This document shows positions 1 to 8,239 of a stretch of 64,000 bases of DNA, one piece after another. The position numbers and the translations under genes were made by a program. The notes below the pieces were generated by a model. It saw only the letters and a program-made list of their open reading frames with translations, was not told the origin of the DNA and made no database searches. Position 1 is the stretch's first letter. The number at the start of each line of letters is the position of its first letter. Source of the DNA: JACPDI01 sp035463475 (GTDB lineage Bacteria; Acidobacteriota; Vicinamibacteria; Vicinamibacterales; 2-12-FULL-66-21). Where the stretch lies: NCBI GenBank assembly GCA_035463475.1, contig DATHTE010000120.1, positions 1 through 64,000 of the forward strand, read 5' to 3'.

Positions 1-887
1 TCGGCCCCGACGTCATCGCCGCGGGCTACCACGTGCGCCCACGCCTGGCGGAGGAGGCGTTCCTGGGCGGGCGCGAGCTTGTGCCCTTCCTCCGGACGGG
101 TATCACCAATGCCGACGCCATCCGCCAGGTCGTGCGCGTGAACCTCGCCCACGGCGTCGATTGGATCAAGATCCTCGCGACCGAACGGGCGGGTACGGCG
201 GACACCGATCCGCGGAAGCAGGTGTACACCGAGGCTGAGCTGCGAGCCGCGGTGGACGAGGCGGCGACGAAGAACGTGCCGGTGGAAGCGCACGCGCACG
301 GAGACGAAGGAGCCCGAGCCGCGGTGCGCGCGGGCGTCCGCAGCATCGAGCACGGCACCTATCTTTCAGATGAGACCCTGACGTTGATGAAGGAAAGGGG
401 CACCTATTTCGTTCCCACCTACACGACGGTGGTGGATCTCGCGGAGCCGGGTGGCGATTACGACGTGCCGGCCCTCAGGGTTCGGGGGCAGCACATGCTG
501 CCGCGCCTGCGAGACACAGTGCAACGGGCCCACCGCATGGGCGTGAAGATCGTCACAGGGGCCGACACGGGGTACGGCCCGGACAGCCTCACCCGCATTT
601 CCCAGGAAGTGACCAACTTCATCGAGCTCGGGATGACGCCGCTACAGTCGCTCCAGGCCGCGACGATCGTGCCTGCCGAGATGCTACGGCTCGAGAAGCG
701 GATCGGCGCCATCGCCCCCGGCTTCGAGGCCGACCTCATTGCCGTGGAGCGCAACCCGCTGGAGCACCCGCGCGCGCTGCAGGACGTGCTGCTCGCGATC
801 AGCAACGGGCACATCGGCCTCGACCGGCTCGAGATGGCGCGGCCGGCCACGGGGACGGCGGCGCTCCTGCCGCAGGGAGCGAAATGA
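1..887 (+). CDS. Amidohydrolase family protein (imidazolonepropionase/prolidase-like), 5' end missing
   Basis: C-terminal 294 residues of a metal-dependent amidohydrolase; the frame is open from base 3 and the start lies outside the window. Visible metal-site pieces are DWIKILA (likely the carboxylated bridging lysine), EAHAHG, SIEHGTYL and TGADTG (catalytic Asp), in the order typical of the imidazolonepropionase/Xaa-Pro dipeptidase-like branch. The end has the usual small beta-sandwich return (IAPGFEADLIAV). The substrate cannot be told; this branch includes organophosphate hydrolases and peptide-linked amidases. Its stop overlaps the start of the next gene by four bases (ATGA), so the two are probably translationally coupled. 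Confidence 0.85.
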   Translation, partial: GPDVIAAGYHVRPRLAEEAFLGGRELVPFLRTGITNADAIRQVVRVNLAHGVDWIKILATERAGTADTDPRKQVYTEAELRAAVDEAATKNVPVEAHAHGDEGARAAVRAGVRSIEHGTYLSDETLTLMKERGTYFVPTYTTVVDLAEPGGDYDVPALRVRGQHMLPRLRDTVQRAHRMGVKIVTGADTGYGPDSLTRISQEVTNFIELGMTPLQSLQAATIVPAEMLRLEKRIGAIAPGFEADLIAVERNPLEHPRALQDVLLAISNGHIGLDRLEMARPATGTAALLPQGAK

Positions 888-1891
888 AGGACCTGATCGA
901 TGTGCTGATCGTCGGGGCCGGGCCCGCTGGCCTCGCGACCGCGATCGCCGCCACCAAGGCTGGTCTGACGTACCGGATCCTGGAAAAAGGCGCCCTGGTC
1001 AACTCGCTGCTGCATTACCCGCGTCACATGGTGTTTTTCACCACTCCGGAGCTGATGGAGATCGGCGGGCTGCCGTTTGTCAGCCCCAACGAGAAACCCA
1101 CGCGGATGGAGGCGTTGAAGTACTACCGGCGCGCCGCCGACGCCTACAACCTCGATATCGTGTTCGAGGAACAGGTGCTGCGCATCGAACGCGAACAGCT
1201 CGAGACCGTTCCCCGGCCGCTCTTCGCGGTCGAGAGCCGATCGAACCGCGGCGTTCGCCGGATCAGCCATGCCCGGACCGTGGTCATTGCCACGGGGGCG
1301 TACGACGTGCCCAACCTGCTCAACGTCCCGGGAGAGGACCTGCCGCACGTCTCGCACTACTACACGGAGCCGCACCCGTACTACAGACAGAACGTGGTCG
1401 TGGTCGGCGGGAAGAACTCGGCGGCGGAAGCGGCGCTCGATCTCTATCGTGCGGGAGCGCACGTCACGCTGGTGCACCGCAACGCCACGCTCGGTGACTC
1501 GATCAAGTACTGGGTCAAGCCCGACATCGAGAACCGGATCGCGGAAGGGGCGATCGCCGCGTCGATGAACACGACCGTGGTGGAGATCACGCCCACTGCC
1601 GTGATCGTGAACTCGCCTCGCGGCCGCGAGAGCATTCCCGCCGACGGTGTGTTCCTCCTCACCGGCTATCTATCGGATTCCGACCTGCTGACGCGCGCGG
1701 GGATCGCGCTCGATCCCGACACGTGCGGCCCGGTGCACGATCCGGTCAGCTACGAGACGAACGTTCCGGGACTGTTCGTGGTCGGCGCCGTCGTCGCGGG
1801 GCGCCAGAGCGGCACGATCTTCATCGAGAATGGCCGGTTCCACGGCGAGGTCGTGATTCGCGCCATCGCCGCCCGCCTCACGAGCGCTTGA
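884..1891 (+). CDS. YpdA-like FAD-dependent NADPH oxidoreductase
   Basis: A 335-residue flavoprotein resembling YpdA, the putative bacillithiol-disulfide reductase. It has an N-terminal FAD dinucleotide fold (VGAGPAGLA), the YpdA-type segment after it (HYPRHMVFFTTPELMEIG), a second dinucleotide fold for NADPH (VVVGGKNSAAEAAL) and a C-terminal FAD motif around residues 300-315. Staphylococcal YpdA has a Cys just after the first glycine motif (GGGPCG) that is held to be functional; here that position is Ala. This protein therefore may not reduce disulfides in the same way. The start overlaps the stop of the upstream amidohydrolase by four bases. Confidence 0.8.
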   Translation: MKDLIDVLIVGAGPAGLATAIAATKAGLTYRILEKGALVNSLLHYPRHMVFFTTPELMEIGGLPFVSPNEKPTRMEALKYYRRAADAYNLDIVFEEQVLRIEREQLETVPRPLFAVESRSNRGVRRISHARTVVIATGAYDVPNLLNVPGEDLPHVSHYYTEPHPYYRQNVVVVGGKNSAAEAALDLYRAGAHVTLVHRNATLGDSIKYWVKPDIENRIAEGAIAASMNTTVVEITPTAVIVNSPRGRESIPADGVFLLTGYLSDSDLLTRAGIALDPDTCGPVHDPVSYETNVPGLFVVGAVVAGRQSGTIFIENGRFHGEVVIRAIAARLTSA

Positions 1892-2023
1892 GCGCGCCTC
1901 TGAAGCGCGTCCGTCGCTCGGAGTCGGCTCCAGGCCTGTTCGCTAGCCCAACCGTACCGTCCGGTCGCAGATCCCTCGGCGCCGTACGCGTGCCTGCGGC
2001 ATTCGGCCAGGTTTTGACATTGG

Positions 2024-2058
2024 CTTCGGCGTTCAGCCTTCGGCATTCGGCATTGACG
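2024..2058. repeat. Heptamer tandem repeat, GCATTCG class
   Basis: Five consecutive 7-mers (cttcggc, gttcagc, cttcggc, attcggc, attgacg) just upstream of the subtilase promoter. The core is the reverse complement of the heptamer tract at 28257-28320. Confidence 0.7.
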
Positions 2059-2068
2059 ATCGACCACG

Positions 2069-2074
2069 TATACT
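2069..2074 (+). promoter_or_regulatory. Putative -10 hexamer (TATACT) for the subtilase gene
   Basis: TATACT lies 24 bases before the subtilase ATG and is followed by a strong Shine-Dalgarno sequence (AAGGAGGGG, 2086-2094). No good -35 is visible: the heptamer tract occupies that position. Confidence 0.4.
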
Positions 2075-2098
2075 ACGCGCCTTCGAAGGAGGGGCTCC

Positions 2099-3844
2099 AT
2101 GGTCCAAAACACGTCAGTGTTGGCAGGAGCGCTGGTGTGGATTGCGCTTGTCGGGTCGGCGTCTGCCCAGGAGGTGCAGACACCCGAGCGTGCCATCCCG
2201 AACCAGTACATCGTCGTCCTCGACGAGCAGCAGGTCGGGAGGGCCGAGGTGCGCGGACTGGCCGAGGCGCTCGCGCGTCAGCAGGGCGGTCGTGTTCTTC
2301 ACGTCTACGAGCATGCGCTTCGGGGATTCGCCGCCGCGATGTCCGCCACCGCCGCGGCGGCTCTGGCTCGCAACCCGCAGGTGCGCTATATCGAGCAAGA
2401 CAGCGAGATGACCATCGTCGCCACCCAGACAGGCGCCACGTGGGGCCTCGATCGGATCGATCAGCGCGATCGGCCGCTGAACGGCACGTACGTCTACAAC
2501 ACGACCGGCGCCGGCGTGCACGCTTACATCATCGACACGGGCATCCGGCGGACGCACGTGGAGTTCGGAAGCCGCGTTTCCACGAGCGGCTACACGGCGA
2601 TCTCGGACGGCAGGGGCACTGACGACTGCAATGGGCACGGCACGCATGTCACCGGGACGGTGGGAGGCACCACGTACGGCGTCGCCAAGCAGGTGACGCT
2701 GCACGCGGTACGCGTCCTCAACTGCAGCGGGTCGGGCACGACGTCCGGCGTCATCGCGGGGGTGAACTGGGTGACCGCCAACCGGGTTCTGCCAGCCGTG
2801 GCAAACATGAGCCTTGGCGGCGGCGCGTCAACAGCCCTCGACGATGCCGTCCGCAACTCGGTGGCGGCTGGCGTCACCTACGCCATTGCCGCGGGAAACA
2901 GCAACGCCAACGCCTGCAACTCCTCACCGGCCCGCGTCTCGCAGGCGCTGACCGCCGGCAGTTCCACGAGCAGCGACGCGCGGTCCTCGTTCTCCAATTA
3001 CGGCACCTGCGTGGACCTCTTTGCGCCCGGCTCCAGCATCACGTCCGCCTGGTACACCAGCAACACCGCGACGAACACGATCAGCGGTACCTCCATGGCC
3101 TCGCCGCACGTCGCCGGCGTCGCAGCGCTGTACCTGGCGAGCAACCCGTCAGCGACCCCGAGCGCGGTGCACGCGGCGGTCGTCAACAACGCGAGCACGG
3201 GACGGCTGTCGGACATCGGCACGGGGTCGCCGAACCGGCTGCTCTATTCGATCTTCGGCTCCGCGCCGGCCGACTCGCCGCCGCTGGCGAGCTTCACGTT
3301 CACGTGCGCCGGCCTGACCTGCACCTTCGACGGCAGCGGGTCGAGCGACGACTTCGGCATCACCGGCTACACGTGGAGCTTCGGCGACGGCCAGGGAGCA
3401 TCCGGCTCGATCGTTCAGCACGCGTACTCCGCCGGCGGTACCTACACCGTCACGCTCACCGTGACCGACACGACCGGCCAGTCCGACGCGGCGACTCAAT
3501 CGGTAACTGTTTCCAGCGGCGGAGGCGGCGCTCCGTGCACGAGCTGCACGGCGTACACGGGGACCCTGTCCGGCACTGGCGACTCGGACTATCACCCGAA
3601 CGGGTCGTACTACTACAGCTCGCTATCGGGCACGCACCGCGGCTGGCTGCGCGGGCCGTCCACCGCGGACTTCGACCTGTATCTGCAGAAGTGGAACGGG
3701 TTCTTCTGGGCGACGGTCGCGCGGTCTGAAAGCGTGACGTCTGAGGAGCAGATCGCGTACAGCGGCACGGCGGGGTACTACCGCTGGCGCGTGTACTCGT
3801 ACAGCGGCAGCGGCAGCTATACGTTCTGGCTGCAGCGTCCGTAG
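2099..3844 (+). CDS. Secreted S8 family serine peptidase with PKD and pre-peptidase C-terminal domains
   Basis: A 581-residue secreted subtilase. Order: signal peptide (residues 1-23, ending SASAQ), I9 propeptide inhibitor (about 35-105), S8 catalytic domain (about 115-385), PKD domain (about 395-475, FDGSGSSDD and WSFGDG), glycine hinge, then a pre-peptidase C-terminal-like beta domain (about 480-581). The catalytic triad is visible as D146 (IIDTG), H180 (GHGTHV) and S332 (GTSMASPHVAG). The I9 prodomain and GHGTHVTG place it in the proteinase K-like group. It is probably an exported general protease whose C-terminal domains aid substrate binding or are trimmed. A strong SD precedes the ATG; a perfect hairpin follows the stop. 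Confidence 0.95.
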   Translation: MVQNTSVLAGALVWIALVGSASAQEVQTPERAIPNQYIVVLDEQQVGRAEVRGLAEALARQQGGRVLHVYEHALRGFAAAMSATAAAALARNPQVRYIEQDSEMTIVATQTGATWGLDRIDQRDRPLNGTYVYNTTGAGVHAYIIDTGIRRTHVEFGSRVSTSGYTAISDGRGTDDCNGHGTHVTGTVGGTTYGVAKQVTLHAVRVLNCSGSGTTSGVIAGVNWVTANRVLPAVANMSLGGGASTALDDAVRNSVAAGVTYAIAAGNSNANACNSSPARVSQALTAGSSTSSDARSSFSNYGTCVDLFAPGSSITSAWYTSNTATNTISGTSMASPHVAGVAALYLASNPSATPSAVHAAVVNNASTGRLSDIGTGSPNRLLYSIFGSAPADSPPLASFTFTCAGLTCTFDGSGSSDDFGITGYTWSFGDGQGASGSIVQHAYSAGGTYTVTLTVTDTTGQSDAATQSVTVSSGGGGAPCTSCTAYTGTLSGTGDSDYHPNGSYYYSSLSGTHRGWLRGPSTADFDLYLQKWNGFFWATVARSESVTSEEQIAYSGTAGYYRWRVYSYSGSGSYTFWLQRP

Positions 3845-3851
3845 CTGAGCT

Positions 3852-3880
3852 GGGGTCAGGTCTGTTTCAGACCTGACCCC
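3852..3880. terminator. Perfect hairpin GGGGTCAGGTCTG-ttt-CAGACCTGACCCC between convergent genes
   Basis: A 13-bp perfect stem with a 3-nt loop sits between the convergent subtilase and LON-protein stops. It has no poly-U, but its position suits a bidirectional terminator. Its GGGGTCAG core is shared with the palindromes at 17453, 36744 and 41937, so it is probably a short member of that repeat family. Confidence 0.6.
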
Positions 3881-4510
3881 CTAATGCACCTTCGCCCCGT
3901 TCGCCGGGCGCTCGGCGAGGACTTTCATCTCGAGAAGTTCGAGGAGCATCTTCGCGCGGACCACCACGCCCGGGCACTCGAGCAGGGCTTGCCGCTCGAG
4001 CGGCTCCAGCTCGAGATACTGCGAGAGCGCGTTGATGAGATCCTCGTCCGGGATGTCCGGCGGGAATTGCCGTTCGCGCCGGCCCTTTGGGCCGGCCGCG
4101 AGCACGACCTCCTCGACGCGGCTCCGAATCGCGAAAAGCCGCTCGCGATCGCTGCGCGACACGGACTCCTCGATGGGTTCCACGGTCGCGAGCCGGTACG
4201 GCTTGCGGCCGTCCTCTTCCTGGATCCTGAACTTCGACAGCCCGCGCAGGACGATGTTGGAGCGTCCGTCCGGCAGCGGCTCCACGTGCGTAATCACGCC
4301 CGCGCAGCCAACCGCGTACACCGGAGGGTTCCCTTCGTACCGGTCTTCCCAGCCGGCCCGCAGCAAGGCCATGCCGATCACGCGGTCGCCCGCCAGCGCG
4401 TCGGCCAGCATCTGCCGGTATCGCGGCTCGAAGATGTGGAGCGGGAGCAGCACGTTGGGAAAGAGCACGGCGGTCGGCAGCGGGAATATCGGGATGACTG
4501 GCGGCAGCAT
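3881..4510 (-). CDS. LON peptidase substrate-binding domain protein
   Basis: A 209-residue protein made of the Lon N-terminal substrate-binding domain only (PIFPLPTAVLFPNVLLPLHI, then FEPRYRQML, then GCAGVITHVEPLPDGRSNIVLRG split by a short gap) plus an alpha-helical tail. It has no AAA+ or protease domain, so it is not Lon itself. Such stand-alone proteins are common and poorly characterised. Its ATG overlaps the TGA of the upstream VWA gene by one base, so it is the last gene of a three-gene minus-strand operon with the MoxR-like ATPase and VWA protein. Confidence 0.88.
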   Translation of the reverse strand: MLPPVIPIFPLPTAVLFPNVLLPLHIFEPRYRQMLADALAGDRVIGMALLRAGWEDRYEGNPPVYAVGCAGVITHVEPLPDGRSNIVLRGLSKFRIQEEDGRKPYRLATVEPIEESVSRSDRERLFAIRSRVEEVVLAAGPKGRRERQFPPDIPDEDLINALSQYLELEPLERQALLECPGVVVRAKMLLELLEMKVLAERPANGAKVH

Positions 4511-5766
4511 CAGTGTATGGTGCGCGTCTTCCGGTTCACGTAGTCCATCAGCACGTACTGGCCGAGCGTGTAGGGGGTCGTGAAGTACGCCTTGCCGCGG
4601 CAGATTTGCGCCACCTTGCGGACGAAGCTGACCAGGTCGTAGTCACGGGCCAGCATGAACGTGTTGATCATGATGCCCGCCTTGCGGCACGCGGCGACTT
4701 CGGCGAACGTCTCGGTGATCACGAACGGGTCCAGCCCGAACGCGTTCCGGTAAACCCGGCCGTCCGGGCGCGTGACCGCCGACGGCTTGCCGTCAGTGAT
4801 CATGACGATCTGCCGCATGTCCTTCCGCTGCCGCTCCAGCAGGCGGCGCGCGAGGCGCAGCCCCTCGCGCGTGTTCGTGTAATACGGACCCACCCGGACC
4901 CGGGCGAGCTGCTGGATGGGGATCTCCTCGGCGGAATCGTGGAAGAGGACGGCCTTCAGACTGTCGCCGGGGTACTGGTGGCGGATCAGGTTCGACAGAG
5001 CGAGCGCGACGCGCTTGGCCGGCGTGAACCGATCCTCGCCGTAGAGGATCATGCTGTGGCTGCAGTCGAGCAGGAGCACCGTGGCGCACGAACTCTGGTA
5101 CTCACCCTGCGCCACCATCAGGTCCTCGTAGTCCACGTCGATCGAAAACGCGCCGCCGTTGTCCAGTCCCTTGCGGGTGACGGCGCTCAGGATCGTCGCG
5201 CTCGGGTCCAGGTTGAGCGTGTCGCCGAACTCGTACGGCTTGGGCGCGGCGCCCGCCTCGATACCGGCCGACAGGTCGTGCGTGTCGTGGCGGCCGGCGC
5301 TCGAGCGTCCCAGAGACCCGAGCAGATCGCGCAGCGCACGGTATCCGAGAAAGTCCAGCGCCTTGTCGGTCACCTGGAAGCGGACGTTCGACTCGGGGCC
5401 CCGGGCGCCCGAGCCCTGCTCGCGGCGGTTTCGCTCAACGCTCGTGTCGGGCGCCGCCGTGATGAACCCCTGCGTCTGCAGCCGCTCCATGATCTGCTGC
5501 ACCAGCTCCTCGAGTGCGTTCTTCGTCTCGTCGTCGCCAGCCTGGCCCAGCAGACGCTCGAGCGTCTCATCGGGCAGCAGGCCGCCGTTCAACAATGCGT
5601 CGAGAATCGCGTCGTGGAGCGCCTGCAGCGTCTGTTCCGTCTCGTCGAAGTCGTACGGGTTCCCAAAGCCGCTCGACAGGAGAAGATCGGACAGCTGCGA
5701 CATGAGATCCTCGAGGTTGAGCCCCTCGAGATCGTCGCCGGTGAAGCGGGTGTACTTGTACTTCAG
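4510..5766 (-). CDS. VWA domain-containing protein (MoxR partner)
   Basis: About 418 residues with an acidic N-terminal region (KYKYTRFTGDDLEGLN onward) and a C-terminal von Willebrand A domain. The MIDAS metal site is complete at residues 234-238 (DCSHS, the D-x-S-x-S motif). The family works as the substrate- or target-binding partner of a MoxR-like AAA+ ATPase, which is encoded immediately upstream. Start: the family normally begins at the MKYKY-type motif, and in this frame there is no ATG, GTG or TTG near it. The best candidate is CTG at 5766, overlapping the upstream stop as CTGA and preceded by a purine-rich AAGAAGAGG. The next ATG is about 20 codons further in. Confidence 0.88.
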   Translation of the reverse strand: MKYKYTRFTGDDLEGLNLEDLMSQLSDLLLSSGFGNPYDFDETEQTLQALHDAILDALLNGGLLPDETLERLLGQAGDDETKNALEELVQQIMERLQTQGFITAAPDTSVERNRREQGSGARGPESNVRFQVTDKALDFLGYRALRDLLGSLGRSSAGRHDTHDLSAGIEAGAAPKPYEFGDTLNLDPSATILSAVTRKGLDNGGAFSIDVDYEDLMVAQGEYQSSCATVLLLDCSHSMILYGEDRFTPAKRVALALSNLIRHQYPGDSLKAVLFHDSAEEIPIQQLARVRVGPYYTNTREGLRLARRLLERQRKDMRQIVMITDGKPSAVTRPDGRVYRNAFGLDPFVITETFAEVAACRKAGIMINTFMLARDYDLVSFVRKVAQICRGKAYFTTPYTLGQYVLMDYVNRKTRTIH

Positions 5767-7295
5767 TTGTAGTACCTCTTCTTCCCGCCAGGCGGCACCT
5801 CGCGCTCCATGAGGTCGTCGAGGTTGCCGCGCGCCTGCGGTTGCCGCGCGCGCACCGGCTGCGCGGCCGAGTACGTGCGCTCGTCGCTGCGGCTGATCTT
5901 CTTCGTCGCGTAGAGCCCCTCGAGCACGAAGTCGATGGCGGAGGCGAGCGCGGCCTCGCCGTGTCGCCCCTTGCCCAGCGTCTGCTCCGCCAGCGACCGA
6001 AGCCCCTGCACCTGCGCCGCCGATTCGACGAGCTGCGCCGCAGGGGCGGTGTCGTCGAGCTGCAGCGTGCCCCCCAGCTCGAACCACTCGATGATCGCGC
6101 GCGTGTCCGCCTCGCCCATCCATCCGGCGAAGACGTTCGCGACGGCGGCTCGGATCAGCTCGCGTGCCACGTTGTCGGCGCCGCGAAGTTCCCCTTCGTA
6201 CTCCAGCTCGAACTTGCCCGTGATCGAAGGCATCGCGCTGTAGACGTCCGTCACGCGCGGGACCACGATCGGCTCCCGGTTCAGCAGCGCGCGCCGCTCC
6301 GCGTTCGACACCGTGTTCTCCAGGCAGGTGATCGGCATGCGCTGGCTGACGCCCGACCGCTTGTCAACTTTCTGGTCCGTCCGCGCCTGGAAGGCGATCT
6401 CCTCGACCACTTCGCGGACGTAGGCCGGGACCTCCACCGGGGCCGCAGTGGGCCGCGGACGGCCGTCGCGCGTGGCCGATCGGTCCGTCCACGACTCCTG
6501 CTGGGTGATGCGGATCCCCTCGTGCCGGGTCGCGGGGTAATGGGTCCGGATCTCCGAGCCGATGCGGTCCTTCAGGGGAGTGATGATCTTGCCGCGCGCG
6601 GTGTAGTCCTCAGGGTTCGCGGTGAACACCATCATGACGTCCAGCGGCAGCCGCACCGGGTAGCCTTTAATCTGAACGTCCCCTTCCTGGAGGATGTTGA
6701 AGAGCCCCACCTGGATCTTGCCTGCCAGATCTGGCAGCTCGTTGATCGCAAAGATGCCGCGGTTCGCGCGCGGCAGCAGCCCGTAATGCATCGTCAGCTC
6801 GTCGGAGAGCTGGAGCCCGGCGCGCGCAGCCTTGATCGGATCGATGTCGCCGATCATGTCCGCGATCGTCACGTCCGGGGTCGCGAGCTTCTCGACGTAC
6901 CGCCGCTGCCGCGGCAGCCACGCGATCGTGAGCGCGTCCCCTTCTTCGCGCACGCGTTCCCGGCACGCGCCGCAGATCGGCGCGAGCGGGTCGTCGTAGA
7001 TCTCACAGCCGGGGACCACGGCGATCTGATCGTCGAGCAGATCGACCAGCGCGCGCAGGATGCGCGTCTTCGCCTGCCCGCGGAGCCCGAGCAGGATGAA
7101 ATTGTGTCGCGAGAGGATCGCGTTGACGATCTGCGGGACGACCGACTCGTCGTAGCCGACGATGCCCGGGAAGAGCGGCTCGCCGGAACGGAGCTTCTCA
7201 ATGAGGTTTTCTCGAAGCTCGTCCTTGACGGAACGGTGGGGCAGGCTGCCGGAGGCGACAGCACGACGGAGCTCTCCCAGGGTCTTCGCGGCCAT
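5763..7295 (-). CDS. MoxR-like / magnesium chelatase-type AAA+ ATPase
   Basis: A 510-residue AAA+ ATPase of the MoxR/ChlI group. The P-loop region reads GLRGQAKT at residues 70-77: the last glycine of the classic GxxxxGKT is Ala, while Lys76 and Thr77 remain. The Walker B-like strand is IFAINELPDL. Three cysteines at 97, 108 and 111 (C-x10-C-x2-C) sit between P-loop and Walker B and could bind metal. MoxR ATPases act with VWA partners in chaperone-like assembly or metal insertion; the VWA gene follows with a four-base overlap. A TAATAT hexamer lies six bases before the ATG, with no SD, suggesting leaderless transcription. Confidence 0.88.
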   Translation of the reverse strand: MAAKTLGELRRAVASGSLPHRSVKDELRENLIEKLRSGEPLFPGIVGYDESVVPQIVNAILSRHNFILLGLRGQAKTRILRALVDLLDDQIAVVPGCEIYDDPLAPICGACRERVREEGDALTIAWLPRQRRYVEKLATPDVTIADMIGDIDPIKAARAGLQLSDELTMHYGLLPRANRGIFAINELPDLAGKIQVGLFNILQEGDVQIKGYPVRLPLDVMMVFTANPEDYTARGKIITPLKDRIGSEIRTHYPATRHEGIRITQQESWTDRSATRDGRPRPTAAPVEVPAYVREVVEEIAFQARTDQKVDKRSGVSQRMPITCLENTVSNAERRALLNREPIVVPRVTDVYSAMPSITGKFELEYEGELRGADNVARELIRAAVANVFAGWMGEADTRAIIEWFELGGTLQLDDTAPAAQLVESAAQVQGLRSLAEQTLGKGRHGEAALASAIDFVLEGLYATKKISRSDERTYSAAQPVRARQPQARGNLDDLMEREVPPGGKKRYYN

Positions 7296-7301
7296 AGGCG
7301 C

Positions 7302-7307
7302 ATATTA
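7302..7307 (-). promoter_or_regulatory. Putative -10 hexamer TAATAT, leaderless start of MoxR operon
   Basis: On the minus strand TAATAT is followed by GCGCCT and then the ATG of the MoxR-like gene. The spacing puts the expected transcription start at or next to the start codon. Confidence 0.45.
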
Positions 7308-7362
7308 GCAGGCTTCGGGCGCTGCTCTTCATGCGCGGGGCTTCAGGTAGGATCAGCGGCGG

Positions 7363-8133
7363 ATGCATCGTGCGCTCAGGGGCCCGCGCCCGCTCGTCTT
7401 CGCGCACCGCGGGGGCGCGAAGATCGGCCCGGAAAATACGTGGCTTGCTTTCGACCGCGGCCTTGCGGCGGGCGCCAATGGCCTCGAGCTGGACGTGCAC
7501 CTCTCCAGGGACGGCGAGGTCGTCGTCATGCACGATCGGACCGTCGATCGGACGACCGACGCGCGCGGCCCTGTGGCGCGCTTCACCGCTGCGGAGCTCG
7601 GACAGATGAACGTCCTCGGTTCGGGCACCGGGGTGCCGCTTCTGCGCGAGGTGCTCGAACGCTATCGAGACGTTCCCATCATCGTCGAGATGAAAGTCTC
7701 GAGCCGGTCGATCGCGCTGCGCGTCGTGGACCTGGTCCGACAGGCTCGGGCCCTCGATCGGGTCGCGCTCGGGTCCTTTCACGCGGGCCCGCTGAAGGCC
7801 GCGCGCGTTCACGAGCCCGCTATTCCGACCGGCTCGGCCCCGGCCGAGACCCGGCTCGCGCTCTACGCCAGCTACTTGGGAATCGCGCCGTTCTGGGCGT
7901 CTTACCGCAGTTTCCAGGTGCCCGAGCGGACGCGCGGCACCAGGATCGTCTCGGAGCGCTTCGTGCGGCTCGCCCATGCGGCCGGCGTGGCGGTCCAGGT
8001 GTGGACGGTGGATACCGCCGCCGAGATGACGCGATTGCTCGACTGGGGCGTGGACGCGATCATCTCCGATCGGCCCGATCTGGCGGTTGAGACCGTGCGC
8101 GCGTGGTCGTCGCGACGAGGCAGCGCATCCTGA
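7363..8133 (+). CDS. Glycerophosphodiester phosphodiesterase
   Basis: A 256-residue GDPD-family enzyme that hydrolyses glycerophosphodiesters to an alcohol and glycerol-3-phosphate. The N-terminal signature is intact: FAHRGG and GPENTWLAF, followed by LELDVHLSRDGEVVVMHD with the metal-binding E and D and the catalytic second His. Later strands contain IIVEMKVSS and the C-terminal VWTVD and GVDAIISDRP, as usual for the TIM barrel. There is no signal peptide, so it is probably cytosolic. It is divergent from the MoxR operon. A TAGGAT hexamer lies nine bases before the ATG. Confidence 0.93.
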   Translation: MHRALRGPRPLVFAHRGGAKIGPENTWLAFDRGLAAGANGLELDVHLSRDGEVVVMHDRTVDRTTDARGPVARFTAAELGQMNVLGSGTGVPLLREVLERYRDVPIIVEMKVSSRSIALRVVDLVRQARALDRVALGSFHAGPLKAARVHEPAIPTGSAPAETRLALYASYLGIAPFWASYRSFQVPERTRGTRIVSERFVRLAHAAGVAVQVWTVDTAAEMTRLLDWGVDAIISDRPDLAVETVRAWSSRRGSAS

Positions 8134-8150
8134 CGACCGCCGGCACCAGC

Positions 8151-8198
8151 TACCAGGTACCAGGTACCAGGTAACAGGTAACAGGTAACAGGTACAAT
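8151..8198. repeat. Heptamer tandem repeat (TACCAGG x3, TAACAGG x3) ending in a promoter-like TACAAT
   Basis: Six perfect 7-mers, three TACCAGG then three TAACAGG (8151-8192), run directly into TACAAT (8193-8198). GTAACA inside the array sits 16 bases before TACAAT, so the array may supply the -35 of the M1 peptidase promoter. Confidence 0.8.
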
Positions 8199-8239
8199 AG
8201 ATCCCGCTCTCCCCATCCTATTCCGCTGGAGTACTCGAG

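Noticed and set aside
3881..4510. Lon protease
   Set aside because: Only the N-terminal substrate-binding domain is present; no AAA+ or Ser-Lys protease domain.
5841..8090. A 749-codon open frame on the plus strand across the MoxR-like gene
   Set aside because: It lies antisense to a clear AAA+ ATPase with conserved motifs; it is Arg/Asp/His/Val-rich shadow sequence with no domain and no plausible start.
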